Shown: positions 25,892 through 35,442 of the stretch, one piece after another
Layout of the letters: each line of letters opens with the position of its first letter
Position numbering within the stretch: the first letter of the stretch is position 1
NCBI GenBank assembly: GCA_947571775.1
Contig: CANOZK010000002.1
Location: 186,001-250,000 of the forward strand
Reading direction: 5' to 3'
DNA length: 64,000 nucleotides
From: an uncultured Lachnospiraceae bacterium
GTDB taxonomy: Bacteria > Bacillota > Clostridia > Lachnospirales > Lachnospiraceae
Notes under the pieces: generated by a model
What the model was told of the DNA's origin: nothing
Database searches by the model: none
The model's input: the letters and a program-made list of their open reading frames with translations, nothing else
Made by a program: the position numbers and the translations under genes

Positions 25892-26319
25892 TCATCCGTG
25901 AAATGCAGATTGACGATCTGGACCAGGTCATGCCCATAGAGGAGGAACTGTTTTCCGTGCCGTGGAGTTCCGTCGGCTTTTTTAGTTTTCTGCTGCGGGA
26001 CGACGCTTTGTTTCTGGTGGCGGAAGACCAAGGAGAGATCCTCGGCTACTGCGGCGTCTTAATGGTGCTGGATCAGGGGGATATTGTCAATGTAGGCGTA
26101 AAATCCGAGAGACAGCGGCAGGGCGTCGGCAGAAAGCTGCTGAATGCTTTGATCCGAAAAACAGAAGAAAAAGGGGTCGCCTCCTTGTATCTGGAAGTGC
26201 GCGCAGGCAACCAGGCAGCAATCAGTCTGTATGAAAGCCTTGGTTTTTGCCGGCTGGGCGTGAGAAAAGGGTATTATGAAGAACCAAAAGAAGATGGAAT
26301 CACCATGTGCAGAAGTTGA
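25888..26319 (+). CDS. rimI: Ribosomal protein bS18 alanine N-acetyltransferase
   Basis: 143 residues. GNAT fold: IREMQIDDLDQVMPIEEELF, the acetyl-CoA loop VKSERQRQGVGRKLLNAL (QxxGxG type), then LEVRAGNQAAISLYESLGF and a YY-type end. The usual tsaE-tsaB-rimI order supports RimI, which acetylates the N terminus of bS18 in other bacteria; substrate in this organism not shown. Start overlaps tsaB (ATGA). Confidence 0.92.
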   Translation: MIIREMQIDDLDQVMPIEEELFSVPWSSVGFFSFLLRDDALFLVAEDQGEILGYCGVLMVLDQGDIVNVGVKSERQRQGVGRKLLNALIRKTEEKGVASLYLEVRAGNQAAISLYESLGFCRLGVRKGYYEEPKEDGITMCRS

Positions 26320-26430
26320 CATAAGTTCTAAGCGTTTCCACTAGGTTTTTTGCTGTTTCTGTCATATAATGTGGAAGGACACGAAACCATCCACGCACAA
26401 ATGCGCAGACTTGCAGCAGGGAGGATACCA

Positions 26431-26679
26431 ATGAAAATCTATAATCCGAAAAACCAGACAGAGCTTGTGGAAATTATCTGTAATAAATGCGGGAAGAGAA
26501 TACCGGTGACAAAAGGGGTTCCCCAGGAAGACACGCTGCACGTGGAAAAAAACTGGGGGTATTTCTCACAGAACGACGGTATCAAGCATACCTTCGATAT
26601 CTGTGAAGAATGTTATGAGGAATGGGTGGCAGATTTTGCAGAGCCAATACTGGCGGAAGAAAACCTAGAATTGCTGTAA
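26431..26679 (+). CDS. Small zinc-ribbon protein of unknown function
   Basis: 82 residues. Two Cys pairs, CNKCGK (about residues 15-18) and CEECYEEW (about 61-64), make a likely single zinc site. There is no helix-turn-helix or enzyme motif. Start ATG at 26431 is supported by GGGAGG upstream; the frame extends to 26350 without conserved content. Sits between rimI and rnz in the same direction. Confidence 0.75.
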   Translation: MKIYNPKNQTELVEIICNKCGKRIPVTKGVPQEDTLHVEKNWGYFSQNDGIKHTFDICEECYEEWVADFAEPILAEENLELL

Positions 26680-26734
26680 GACCAAAAAACAGAAGAACAA
26701 CGGATTTTTCTGTTCTATTGAGAGGATTGGGGAT

Positions 26735-27670
26735 ATGCTGGATGTTTGTTTGTTAGGTACAGGCGGAATGATGCCGCTGCCCAAGCGGTGGCTGACGGCG
26801 CTGATGACGCGCTATAATGGAAGCAGCCTGCTGATCGACTGCGGGGAAGGCACGCAGATTGCAATTAAAGAAAAAGGCTGGAGCTTCAAACCCATTGATG
26901 TGATCTGTTTTACCCACTATCACGGGGATCACATCAGCGGGCTGCCTGGCTTACTGCTCACTATGGGAAATGCAGAACGCTGTGAGCCTTTGGTCTTAAT
27001 CGGGCCAAAAGGGCTGGAGCGGGTCGTATCGGCGCTGCGGGTCATCGCCCCGGAACTGCCGTTTCCCATTGAATACCGGGAAATTACCGATCCCGTGCAG
27101 AAATTTGAAATCAACGGCTACTGCATCACGGCTTTCCGGGTAAACCATAATGTACTCTGTTATGGCTATACGCTGGAGATCAAGCGGCAGGGGAAGTTCT
27201 CGGTGGAGCGGGCAAACGAACAGCAGATCCCCATCCAATACTGGAACCGTCTGCAAAAAGGGGAAACGGTAAAGACTGAACAAGAGACTTTCTATCCAGA
27301 GATGGTACTGGGGCCAAAGCGAAAGGGTATTAAGCTGACCTATACCACCGATACGCGCCCGACCAAATCCATTGAGGAAAATGCGGCGCAAGCGGATTTA
27401 TTTATCTGCGAAGGCATGTACGGGGAGCCGGAGAAAGAGGCAAAAGCCAAGGAATACAAACATATGACTTTTAAGGAGGCGGCGACTCTCGCGAAAAAGG
27501 CCGAGGTAAAGGAAATGTGGCTGACCCATTACAGCCCTTCCTTAGTAAGACCAGAGGAATATATTTCTGCCGCCCGGAAGATTTTTCCCAATTCCATTCC
27601 GGGAAAAGACGGAAAGAGTGTGGAATTGGTATTTCAAGACGAGGACAAGAAAGGTACAACAGGTTCATGA
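26735..27670 (+). CDS. rnz: Ribonuclease Z
   Basis: 311 residues. Metallo-beta-lactamase fold with [16 protein letters not shown] at the N terminus and the metal motif [16 protein letters not shown] (HxHxDH). Later ligands lie in TYTTDTRPT and [10 protein letters not shown]. RNase Z cleaves tRNA precursors at the 3' side of the discriminator base, needed where CCA is not encoded, as for the tRNA-Gln in this window. Overlaps tsaD by 4 bp. Confidence 0.93.
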   Translation: MLDVCLLGTGGMMPLPKRWLTALMTRYNGSSLLIDCGEGTQIAIKEKGWSFKPIDVICFTHYHGDHISGLPGLLLTMGNAERCEPLVLIGPKGLERVVSALRVIAPELPFPIEYREITDPVQKFEINGYCITAFRVNHNVLCYGYTLEIKRQGKFSVERANEQQIPIQYWNRLQKGETVKTEQETFYPEMVLGPKRKGIKLTYTTDTRPTKSIEENAAQADLFICEGMYGEPEKEAKAKEYKHMTFKEAATLAKKAEVKEMWLTHYSPSLVRPEEYISAARKIFPNSIPGKDGKSVELVFQDEDKKGTTGS

Positions 27671-28695
27671 GCAGTGAAAAAAGAAAGATATTGGCAATTG
27701 AAACTTCCTGTGACGAGACAGCGGCTGCGGTGGTAGAAAACGGACGGCACGTGCTGTCCAACATAATTTCCTCGCAGATTGAACTTCACAGGCTTTACGG
27801 AGGCGTTGTGCCGGAGATTGCATCGAGAAACCACATCGAGAGAATCAACCAGGTCATTGAACAGGCGTTAAAAGAGGCAAAGGTCACCCTGGATGACATC
27901 GACGCCGTGGGCGTCACCTACGGGCCGGGATTGGTGGGCGCATTGCTGGTAGGCGTGGCAGAGGCAAAAGCGATCAGCTATGCCCGGAATCTTCCGCTGG
28001 TGGGCGTACACCACATCGAAGGGCATGTTTCGGCAAATTATATCGAACACCCAGAACTGGAACCGCCTTTTTTGTGCCTGATCGTATCCGGCGGACATAC
28101 CAATCTGGTGATCGTGGAGGATTACGGCGTTTTCCGCATCCTCGGCACGACCAGGGACGACGCGGCGGGGGAAGCCTTTGACAAAGTGGCCAGGGCCATC
28201 GGCCTGAGATATCCCGGCGGGCCAGAGATTGACAAGCTGTCCAGAGAAGGGAATCCCCAGGCGATTTCCTTTCCGCGGGCAAGGGTGGAGGGCGCGCCCT
28301 ATGATTTCAGTTTCAGCGGTGTAAAATCCGCAGTCCTAAATTATATCAACCAGCAAAATATGCAGGGAAAAGATATTCCAAAAGCCGATCTGGCCGCTTC
28401 TTTTCAGCAGTCGGTCATCGCCGTGCTGGTGGAGCATACCATAAAAGCGGCAGAGGAATTCCAGATCCATCATGTAGCGATTGCAGGCGGCGTGGCCGCA
28501 AACCGCGGGCTGCGAAACGCCATGCAGGCGGCATGTGAGGAAAAAAACTTGCGTCTTTACTACCCTTCGCCGATTTACTGTACGGACAATGCGGCGATGA
28601 TCGGGGCGGCTGCCTATTATGAGTATCAAAAAGGGGTGCGGCATGGGTGGAATTTGAACGCAGTCCCCAATTTAAGACTGGGAGAGCATGTATGA
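27667..28695 (+). CDS. tsaD: tRNA t6A threonylcarbamoyltransferase TsaD
   Basis: 342 residues. [16 protein letters not shown] opens the ASKHA fold; iron-binding His residues are in [39 protein letters not shown] and [12 protein letters not shown] follow. It transfers the threonylcarbamoyl group to tRNA A37. Start ATG at 27667 overlaps the rnz stop; longer in-frame starts are inside rnz. Its partner genes tsaE and tsaB lie just upstream, so the whole t6A transfer set except tsaC is here. Confidence 0.97.
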   Translation: MSSEKRKILAIETSCDETAAAVVENGRHVLSNIISSQIELHRLYGGVVPEIASRNHIERINQVIEQALKEAKVTLDDIDAVGVTYGPGLVGALLVGVAEAKAISYARNLPLVGVHHIEGHVSANYIEHPELEPPFLCLIVSGGHTNLVIVEDYGVFRILGTTRDDAAGEAFDKVARAIGLRYPGGPEIDKLSREGNPQAISFPRARVEGAPYDFSFSGVKSAVLNYINQQNMQGKDIPKADLAASFQQSVIAVLVEHTIKAAEEFQIHHVAIAGGVAANRGLRNAMQAACEEKNLRLYYPSPIYCTDNAAMIGAAAYYEYQKGVRHGWNLNAVPNLRLGEHV

Positions 28696-29393
28696 AAAAA
28701 GAAAAGTGTACAGCGATTGTTGTAGCGGCCGGACAGGGAACGCGTATGGGAACGCAGACACAGAAACAGTTCCTGGATCTGGGCGAGGGAAAGCCAGTCC
28801 TGTATTATTGTCTGAACTGTTTTCAGAAAAGCCCGCTGATCGATGAGATCATCCTAGTGACCTCCCAGAACGGGATCCAATTTTGCCAAAAAGAGATTGT
28901 GGAAAAACACCATCTGGATAAAGTAACAAAAGTCATCCCAGGCGGCAAAGAGCGGCGGGACTCCGTATGCCAAGGGCTGAAGCAGTGTACAGACGCGGAC
29001 TATGTACTGATCCACGACGGAGCCAGGCCCTTTGTCACGGAAAAAATTTTACAGAGAGTCGTAGAAGCGGTACGGGTATACAAAGCCTGCGCAGCGGGCG
29101 TACCGGCAAAAGATACGGTAAAATTGCTGGATCAAGACGGATTTGTGCGCGAAACGCCAGACAGAAACCAGACCTGGCTGGTACAGACGCCCCAGGCGTT
29201 TGCCTACTCCCTGATCTGCGAAGCGCATACATTTCTCGACCAACATCCGACCGAATCGGTTACAGACGACGCTGTGGCAGTGGAGCGAAGCGGACTGGCC
29301 AAGGTAAAGATGGTTTTGGGAGATTATTCCAACTTAAAGATTACAACACCGGAAGATTTGGAGACGGCAAAAGGTTTTTTCCGAATATTGTAA
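28692..29393 (+). CDS. ispD: 2-C-methyl-D-erythritol 4-phosphate cytidylyltransferase
   Basis: 233 residues. Third step of the MEP isoprenoid pathway: makes CDP-methylerythritol from MEP and CTP. Signature [13 protein letters not shown], then [13 protein letters not shown] and [25 protein letters not shown] and [11 protein letters not shown]. Start ATG at 28692 overlaps the tsaD stop (ATGA). This is the more IspD-like of the two family members in the window. Confidence 0.92.
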   Translation: MKKEKCTAIVVAAGQGTRMGTQTQKQFLDLGEGKPVLYYCLNCFQKSPLIDEIILVTSQNGIQFCQKEIVEKHHLDKVTKVIPGGKERRDSVCQGLKQCTDADYVLIHDGARPFVTEKILQRVVEAVRVYKACAAGVPAKDTVKLLDQDGFVRETPDRNQTWLVQTPQAFAYSLICEAHTFLDQHPTESVTDDAVAVERSGLAKVKMVLGDYSNLKITTPEDLETAKGFFRIL

Positions 29394-29400
29394 AAAATTC

Positions 29401-29429
29401 TTGCATTGTTCTCTTATATATGCTATATT
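29401..29429 (+). promoter_or_regulatory. Strong promoter right after ispD
   Basis: TTGCAT (29401-29406), 17 bp, TATATT (29424-29429) with an extended TGC. It starts 8 bp after the ispD stop and leads only into the short unit ending at 29544. Confidence 0.65.
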
Positions 29430-29435
29430 ATAGAT

Positions 29436-29544
29436 GCTAAATGTTACTTTTTTAGATTTCATCATAAATATTATACCTCCTCTTTTTATGATAAAGTTGT
29501 TCGGGGACAGCCAATACTATTGTCGATGGTATTGGCTGTTTTTT
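29436..29544 (+). ncRNA. Candidate small RNA with an anti-Shine-Dalgarno loop
   Basis: A promoter and a strong terminator bracket about 110 nt with no credible ORF. ATCATAAA (29461-29468) and TTTATGAT (29485-29492) form a perfect 8-bp stem. Its 16-base loop holds ACCTCCTCTT, complementary to ribosome binding sites. No known RNA family is recognised. Confidence 0.5.
29507..29544 (+). terminator. Strong intrinsic terminator
   Basis: ACAGCCAATAC and GTATTGGCTGT form a perfect 11-bp stem with an 11-base loop, followed by TTTTT. It ends the candidate small RNA and also any ispD read-through. Confidence 0.9.
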
Positions 29545-29603
29545 GCACACACCTAAAATATGCCTAAGCATTTGTAAAAAACAAAAAAATTTCAAAAAAA
29601 CGC

Positions 29604-29632
29604 TTGCATTTCTAAAAGAAATCATATATAAT
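29604..29632 (+). promoter_or_regulatory. Promoter of tRNA-Gln
   Basis: TTGCAT, 17 bp, TATAAT. The start site would lie about 10 bp before the tRNA. Confidence 0.85.
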
Positions 29633-29649
29633 ACACTTTGTTGACACAG

Positions 29650-29721
29650 TGGGCTATCGCCAAACGGTAAGGCAACGGACTCTGACTCCGTCATTTCAAG
29701 GTTCGAATCCTTGTAGCCCAG
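29650..29721 (+). tRNA. tRNA-Gln (anticodon CTG)
   Basis: The acceptor stem TGGGCTA/TAGCCCA is perfect, with G73 as discriminator as in other bacterial tRNA-Gln. The anticodon arm is ACGGA-CTCTGAC-TCCGT with CTG at positions 34-36, and the T arm has GTTCGAATC. CCA is not encoded (CTA follows). It reads CAG codons. It stands alone with its own promoter and terminator. Confidence 0.96.
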
Positions 29722-29726
29722 CTATC

Positions 29727-29757
29727 AAAGGCTGTTGCAGAATTGCAGCAGCCTTTT
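29727..29757 (+). terminator. Terminator of tRNA-Gln
   Basis: AAAGGCTGTTGCA and TGCAGCAGCCTTT pair with one mismatch around GAAT, followed by TTGTT. Confidence 0.8.
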
Positions 29758-29875
29758 GTTATGCACACGGACACTTATAGCAAAATCGTCAGCAGAACTG
29801 ATAAGTGTCTGATGCACGAGCAGGGGAAAACGCACCTCTACTCGATTAAAAAATGTACAAGAAATGGAGATTTTT

Positions 29876-30724
29876 ATGATTGTATTGGGAAAAAGACAAA
29901 AACTGTCGGTTGTACAGAAGGTAGATTTCGGCGTTTATCTGGCGGACGGTATGCAGGAGCATCCAGAGGAGAAGGTCCTCCTCCCAGGCAGACAAGTACC
30001 GGAAAACACCCAGGAGGGGGACGAGCTTTCCGTATTTATTTACCGGGACTCCATGGACAGGCTGATTGCCACAGTCCATGAACCATTGCTTGAGATAGGA
30101 CAAACGGCGGTTCTGGAAGTGGTGGATACTGGCAAGATAGGGGCATTTCTAAACTGGGGGCTGGAAAAAGACCTGCTTCTTCCATTCCGGGAGCAGACCA
30201 CGCCGGTAAAAAAAGGCGACCAGTGCCTAGTGGCGTTATACGAAGACAAAAGCCATCGGCTATGCGCCACTATGAAGGTTTACCATTACCTGCATATGCA
30301 ATCCCCCTACGGAATCGGCGATATGGTCAAAGGCCGGGTCTATGAGCTGAGCAAAAATTTCGGCGTCTTTATCGCGGTGGACGATCGATATTCCGCTTTG
30401 ATTCCCAAAAGCGAGGCCCAGGGCGGCTACCGGGTCAACGATATCCTGGACTTACGGGTAACCCAGGTAAAAGAGGACGGCAAGCTGAATGTAAGCGCCA
30501 GAAAAAAAGCCCATATCCAATTAGAAGAAGATGCGGAAATGATCTTCCGTGTCATGGAGCAGTCCGGCGGGATGCTGCCTTTGGACGACAAATCCGATCC
30601 CTTGCAGATCAAAGGCAGACTAGGTATCAGCAAAGCCGCTTTCAAACGGGCCGTTGGACATCTGATGAAAGAAGGCAAAATCATCCAGGAACCAGGGAAA
30701 ATCGTTGTCAAACAAAACGAATAG
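29876..30724 (+). CDS. cvfB: CvfB-like S1 RNA-binding protein
   Basis: 282 residues. Successive S1-type beta-barrel segments (KVDFGVYLADG, GKIGAFLNWGLEKDLLLPF, GRVYELSKNFGVFIAVDDRYSALIP) and a C-terminal winged-helix (LGISKAAFKRAVGHLMKEGKI), the layout of the CvfB/YitL family. CvfB binds RNA and affects virulence gene expression in staphylococci; elsewhere its role is not known. ATG at 29876 is preferred over 29864 because TGGAGA lies 6-9 bases ahead. Followed 15 bp later by dnaE. Confidence 0.87.
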   Translation: MIVLGKRQKLSVVQKVDFGVYLADGMQEHPEEKVLLPGRQVPENTQEGDELSVFIYRDSMDRLIATVHEPLLEIGQTAVLEVVDTGKIGAFLNWGLEKDLLLPFREQTTPVKKGDQCLVALYEDKSHRLCATMKVYHYLHMQSPYGIGDMVKGRVYELSKNFGVFIAVDDRYSALIPKSEAQGGYRVNDILDLRVTQVKEDGKLNVSARKKAHIQLEEDAEMIFRVMEQSGGMLPLDDKSDPLQIKGRLGISKAAFKRAVGHLMKEGKIIQEPGKIVVKQNE

Positions 30725-30739
30725 ACAAAGGAGGGCCAA

Positions 30740-33700
30740 ATGAATTTTACGCATCTGCATGTGCACACAGAATACAGTCTGCTGGACGGATCCAATAAAA
30801 TAAAAGAATACGTTTCCAGGGTAAAAGAACTGGGGATGGACAGCGCCGCCATTACCGACCATGGCGCCATGTATGGGTGTATTGATTTTTACAAAGCGGC
30901 CAAGGAAGCGGGAATTCGGCCGATTCTGGGATGCGAAGTTTATGTAGCTCCGGGGTCCCGATTTGACAAGGAGGCCGGACATCAGGAGGATCGGTATTAC
31001 CATCTTGTTTTGCTGGCCGAAAACAACCAAGGTTACAGCAATCTGATGAAAGTGGTTTCACGGGGCTTTGTGGAGGGGTTTTATTATAAGCCGCGGGTGG
31101 ATATGGAACTGCTGGAAAAATATCATGAAGGGCTGATTGCCTTGAGCGCCTGTCTGGCCGGGGAAATTCCCCGCTACTTGACCAAAGGAATGTATGAGGA
31201 GGCAAAAGCGGCGGCGCTGCGCCATCAAGAGATTTTCGGAAAAGGAAATTATTTCCTGGAGCTGCAAGATCACGGAATCCCAGAACAACAACTGGTAAAC
31301 CAGCAGTTGATGCGGCTGCACCAGGAAACCGGAATTGAACTGGTGGCAACCAACGACGCCCACTACACCTACGCCCAGGACGCCGCCGCCCATGACATCC
31401 TGCTCTGCATCCAAACGGCAAAGAAACTGGACGATGAAGACCGGATGCGCTACGAGGGCGGCCAGTATTATGTAAAATCTCCAGAGGAAATGGCCGAGTT
31501 ATTTCCCTATGCGCCGGAAGCCCTGGAAAATACGCATAAAATCGCCATGCGCTGCAATGTGGACATCGAGTTTGGGGTGACCAAGCTCCCAAAATATGAC
31601 GTCCCCCAGGGGTACACTTCCTGGGAATACTTAAATAAACTATGCCAAGAGGGCTTGGAACGCCTGTACAGTCCCGTGACCAAAGAACTGCAAGAGCGGC
31701 TCCGATACGAGCTGGATACCATCTCCAACATGGGATATGTGGATTATTTTCTAATTGTATGGGATTTTATCAAATATGCCCGCGACCACGAGATTATGGT
31801 GGGGCCTGGCCGGGGTTCTGCGGCGGGAAGCCTGGTATCCTACACTCTGGGAATTACCAAGCTGGATCCCATCAAATACAGTCTGCTGTTTGAACGTTTC
31901 CTCAACCCGGAGCGAATCTCCATGCCAGATATCGACATCGATTTCTGCTTCGAACGGCGCCAGGAAGTAATTGACTATGTAGTAGAAAAATACGGCAAAG
32001 ACCGAGTCGTTCAGATCGTGACATTCGGAACCATGGCAGCCCGGAATGTACTCCGGGACGTGGGGCGCGTACTGGCAATGCCCTATTCCCAGGTGGACAC
32101 CGTGGCAAAGATGATTCCTGTGGAGCAAAACCGTCCCCTTACCATTGAACAGGCCCTGAAACGCAACCCTGAGTTCTCCAAAGTTTATCAGGAAGATCCA
32201 GAAATCAAAAATCTGGTAGATATGGCAAAACGGCTGGAAGGCTTGCCCCGCCATATCTCTATGCATGCGGCAGGCGTGGTCATCAGCCAGAAAGAAGTCG
32301 ATGAATTCGTACCCTTATCCAGAGCGTCAGACGGCTCCATCACGACACAGTTTACCATGACAACGCTGGAGGAACTGGGCTTATTAAAAATGGATTTCTT
32401 GGGTCTTCGGACGCTGACAGTCATCCAAGACACGGTAAAATTGCTGGAAAAAAATACCGGCGTCCGCCTGGATATGGACAAAATTGACTACAACGATCCC
32501 CAGGTTCTGGAATACTTAGGTTCCGGGAAAACCGAAGGGGTGTTCCAGTTAGAAAGCGCGGGCATGAAAAGCTTTATGAAAGAATTGAAGCCGCAAAGCC
32601 TGGAGGATATCATCGCCGGAATCGCCCTTTACCGTCCCGGGCCAATGGACTTTATCCCTCAATACATCCGCGGGAAAAACAACTCGAAAATGGTCACCTA
32701 CGACTGCCCCCAGCTCAAACCGATTCTGGAATCCACCTACGGCTGTATCGTCTACCAGGAGCAAGTCATGCAGATCGTGCGGGAGCTGGGCGGATATACC
32801 ATGGGGCGCAGCGATCTACTCCGCCGCGCCATGTCAAAAAAGAAAGCTGCCGTGATGGAAAAAGAGCGGAAAAGCTTCGTATATGGAAACGAGGAAGACG
32901 GCATACCCGGATGTATCAAAAACGGCATAGACGAGAAAACCGCCAACAAAATCTATGATGAAATGATTGATTTTGCAAAATATGCATTCAATAAATCCCA
33001 CGCAGCCGCCTACGCCGTCGTGGCCTACCAGACGGCCTACCTGAAATACTACCATCCAATCCCATATATGGCCGCCCTTATGACTTCTGTGATCGATTTT
33101 CCTACAAAGGTATCGGAATACATCCTGCATTGCAGACAGATCGGCATCGACATTCTGCCCCCGGATATCAACTGCGGAGACAGTCGATTTTCCGTAGATG
33201 GGCAGAGCATCCGTTATGGATTATCCGCAATCAAAAGCGTGGGAAAATCCGTCATTGAGGACATTGTAAAAGAACGGGAAGAAGGCGGCGCCTACACCAC
33301 GCTGAACAGCTTCATCTCTCGGATGTCCGGCAAAGAAGTCAATAAACGGACGGTAGAAAACCTGATCAAAGCCGGAGCGCTGGACTGCCTGGAAGGCAAC
33401 CGCAGACAAAAGCTGCTGATATACCAGCAGGTAATGGACAGTGTGCAGCAGGAGAAGAAAAATTCCATAGACGGACAGTTATCCCTGCTGGATCTGGTGG
33501 GGGAAGAAGAAAAAAAAGACTACATCATTCAACTGCCGCATGTGGAAGAATACGCAAAAGAAACGATTCTGGCTTATGAAAAAGAGGTGCTCGGCATTTA
33601 CATCAGCGGCCATCCTCTGGAGCAGTACACCGAACTGCTTGCCCGCAACACCACGGCCAAAACTTCGGATTTTGTGCCCGATGAGGACACGGGACTTCCG

Positions 33701-34216
33701 AACCTGCTGGATGGCTCAAAGGCAGTCATCGGCGGCATGATCACCAATAAAACCATAAAATACACGAAAAACAACCAGGTCATGGCGTTTCTTACCATAG
33801 AAGATCTGATCGGAAGCGTGGAGGTTATCGTATTTCCCAGAGATTACAAGCACAACGCGAATCTGCTGGAACAAGAAAATAAGGTCTTTGTCCGGGGAAA
33901 AGTGGCGGCGGAAGACGATCGGGCCAGCAAATTAATCTGTGAAAAAATCTGTTTATTTACGGAAGTGCCCAAGGAACTGTGGATTCAATTTTCTTCAAAA
34001 GAAGAATACCAGGAAAAAGAAACCGAATTTTTCCACCAGATTGACAACTCTCCCGGAAAGGACGCCGTGGTGATCTATCTGAAAAAAGAACGCGCCATGA
34101 AAAGACTCCCCTCCAGACAGAGAGTTTCCATCGATTCCCTGAACATATCGGAAATGTATCAGACATTCGGCCGGGAAAATGTGAAAATTCTGGAAAAGAG
34201 TATCGAAAAAATGTAG
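30740..34216 (+). CDS. dnaE: DNA polymerase III alpha subunit, DnaE type
   Basis: 1158 residues, normal for DnaE1. PHP domain at the start (FTHLHVHTEYSLLDG, AITDHGAMYG). The palm contains GPGRGSAAGSLVSYTLGIT and the catalytic PDIDIDFCFERR; the fingers have ALYRPGPMDFIP. The C-terminal part has the beta-clamp/OB region (KAVIGGMITNKTIKYTKNNQVMAFLTIEDLIGSVEVIVFPRDY). It polymerises DNA at the replication fork. AAAGGAGGG precedes the ATG. Co-directional with cvfB and pfkA. Confidence 0.97.
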   Translation: MNFTHLHVHTEYSLLDGSNKIKEYVSRVKELGMDSAAITDHGAMYGCIDFYKAAKEAGIRPILGCEVYVAPGSRFDKEAGHQEDRYYHLVLLAENNQGYSNLMKVVSRGFVEGFYYKPRVDMELLEKYHEGLIALSACLAGEIPRYLTKGMYEEAKAAALRHQEIFGKGNYFLELQDHGIPEQQLVNQQLMRLHQETGIELVATNDAHYTYAQDAAAHDILLCIQTAKKLDDEDRMRYEGGQYYVKSPEEMAELFPYAPEALENTHKIAMRCNVDIEFGVTKLPKYDVPQGYTSWEYLNKLCQEGLERLYSPVTKELQERLRYELDTISNMGYVDYFLIVWDFIKYARDHEIMVGPGRGSAAGSLVSYTLGITKLDPIKYSLLFERFLNPERISMPDIDIDFCFERRQEVIDYVVEKYGKDRVVQIVTFGTMAARNVLRDVGRVLAMPYSQVDTVAKMIPVEQNRPLTIEQALKRNPEFSKVYQEDPEIKNLVDMAKRLEGLPRHISMHAAGVVISQKEVDEFVPLSRASDGSITTQFTMTTLEELGLLKMDFLGLRTLTVIQDTVKLLEKNTGVRLDMDKIDYNDPQVLEYLGSGKTEGVFQLESAGMKSFMKELKPQSLEDIIAGIALYRPGPMDFIPQYIRGKNNSKMVTYDCPQLKPILESTYGCIVYQEQVMQIVRELGGYTMGRSDLLRRAMSKKKAAVMEKERKSFVYGNEEDGIPGCIKNGIDEKTANKIYDEMIDFAKYAFNKSHAAAYAVVAYQTAYLKYYHPIPYMAALMTSVIDFPTKVSEYILHCRQIGIDILPPDINCGDSRFSVDGQSIRYGLSAIKSVGKSVIEDIVKEREEGGAYTTLNSFISRMSGKEVNKRTVENLIKAGALDCLEGNRRQKLLIYQQVMDSVQQEKKNSIDGQLSLLDLVGEEEKKDYIIQLPHVEEYAKETILAYEKEVLGIYISGHPLEQYTELLARNTTAKTSDFVPDEDTGLPNLLDGSKAVIGGMITNKTIKYTKNNQVMAFLTIEDLIGSVEVIVFPRDYKHNANLLEQENKVFVRGKVAAEDDRASKLICEKICLFTEVPKELWIQFSSKEEYQEKETEFFHQIDNSPGKDAVVIYLKKERAMKRLPSRQRVSIDSLNISEMYQTFGRENVKILEKSIEKM

Positions 34217-34236
34217 AGGAACCAAAAGAAATATGC

Positions 34237-34302
34237 TATAATCCTTAGATGGAGTAACCGCGTTGCAGGGTGGGCGGCCTTCGATTGCCGTAGCCCCCAC
34301 GC
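34237..34302 (+). promoter_or_regulatory. pfkA leader: extended -10 and GC-rich hairpin
   Basis: TATAAT (34237-34242) has a TG one base upstream. The transcript would begin with an imperfect hairpin (GCGT...ACGC outer, GGC/GCC and GGG/CCC inner) at 34260-34302. AAAAAAA, not U, follows it, so it is not an intrinsic terminator on this strand. I do not recognise a riboswitch class. The rest of 34217-34432 holds only the pfkA ribosome site. Confidence 0.4.
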
Positions 34303-34432
34303 AAAAAAAGACACAAAAAGTTATGAAATACTTTCCTTTGAAGAGAAGCCAATATTGCATTTACCAGGAAAATGCATTAGAATTTAAAATAAATGGACTG
34401 GAAAGAAACACAGAACACACAAGGAGGTTGCG

Positions 34433-35440
34433 ATGTCTGCAGTGGATAAAAAAATCAGTGTAATAGGCGTATTGACAAGCGGCGGGGACGCCCCAGGGAT
34501 GAATGCAGCAATCCGTGCGGTGGTCCGCCGGGGGCTGAGCAGCGGCCTAAAGGTGAAAGGCATTTACAAAGGCTATAATGGATTGTTGAATGAAGAGATT
34601 GTGGATATGGAAGCCCAGGATGTGTCAGATACCATAGAGCGGGGCGGGACCATCCTCTACACAGGCCGCTGTGCAGAATTTCGGACAGAAGAAGGCCAGA
34701 AAAGAGGCGCGGAGATCTGCAAAAAGCACGGGATCGAGGGTCTGGTAGTCATCGGCGGGGACGGCTCCTTTGCCGGAGCGCAGAAACTGGCAAGTCTGGG
34801 AATCAATACCATCGGCGTTCCTGGAACGATTGACCTGGATATTGGCTGCACAGAATATACCATCGGATTTGACACAGCCGCAAATACAGCTATGGAAGCC
34901 ATCGACAAGGTGCGAGACACTTCCATTTCCCATGAGCGGTGCAGTATTATTGAAGTTATGGGACGCAACGCTGGTTACATTGCCCTGTGGTGCGGGATTG
35001 CCAACGGCGCGGAAGACGTACTGCTTCCAGAAAAATACGATTACGATGAGCAGAAATTGATCAACGGCATCATCGATAACCGAAAAAAAGGAAAACGCCA
35101 TCACATCATCATCAATGCAGAGGGCATCGGACATTCCGAAGCAATGGCCAGAAGAATCGAGGCCGCTACGGGCATTGAAACAAGGGCGACCATCCTGGGA
35201 CATATGCAGCGCGGCGGAAACCCCACCTGTAAGGATCGCGTGTATGCGTCTATTATGGGAGCAATGGCTGTGGATCTGCTCGTACAGGGCAAGTCGCGGC
35301 GGGTAGTCGGATATAGACACGGCACTTACGTAGATTTTGACATCGACGAAGCCCTAGCTATGAAAAAAGAAATACCCGATTATCAATTTGAAGTATGCAA
35401 TTCGCTGTCTCATAATTACAACAAAACCACAAGAAAATAA
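34433..35440 (+). CDS. pfkA: ATP-dependent 6-phosphofructokinase
   Basis: 335 residues. Phosphorylates fructose 6-phosphate in glycolysis. ISVIGVLTSGGDAPGMNAAIRAVV at the start, GGDGSFAGA for nucleotide binding and VPGTIDLDIGCTEYTIGFDTA for catalysis. Gly in GGDGS and in PGTID marks ATP rather than pyrophosphate use. The TIDND motif of the E. coli enzyme reads TIDLD. CAAGGAGG precedes ATG. The potassium-uptake gene ktrB begins 2 bp after the stop. Confidence 0.95.
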   Translation: MSAVDKKISVIGVLTSGGDAPGMNAAIRAVVRRGLSSGLKVKGIYKGYNGLLNEEIVDMEAQDVSDTIERGGTILYTGRCAEFRTEEGQKRGAEICKKHGIEGLVVIGGDGSFAGAQKLASLGINTIGVPGTIDLDIGCTEYTIGFDTAANTAMEAIDKVRDTSISHERCSIIEVMGRNAGYIALWCGIANGAEDVLLPEKYDYDEQKLINGIIDNRKKGKRHHIIINAEGIGHSEAMARRIEAATGIETRATILGHMQRGGNPTCKDRVYASIMGAMAVDLLVQGKSRRVVGYRHGTYVDFDIDEALAMKKEIPDYQFEVCNSLSHNYNKTTRK

Positions 35441-35442
35441 TT

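Noticed and set aside
29452..29694. 80-codon minus-strand frame over the small RNA and tRNA-Gln
   Set aside because: It runs through a strong terminator and into the tRNA gene, with no ribosome site.
34260..34302. Intrinsic terminator after dnaE
   Set aside because: The hairpin is imperfect and is followed by A residues, not U, on the plus strand.
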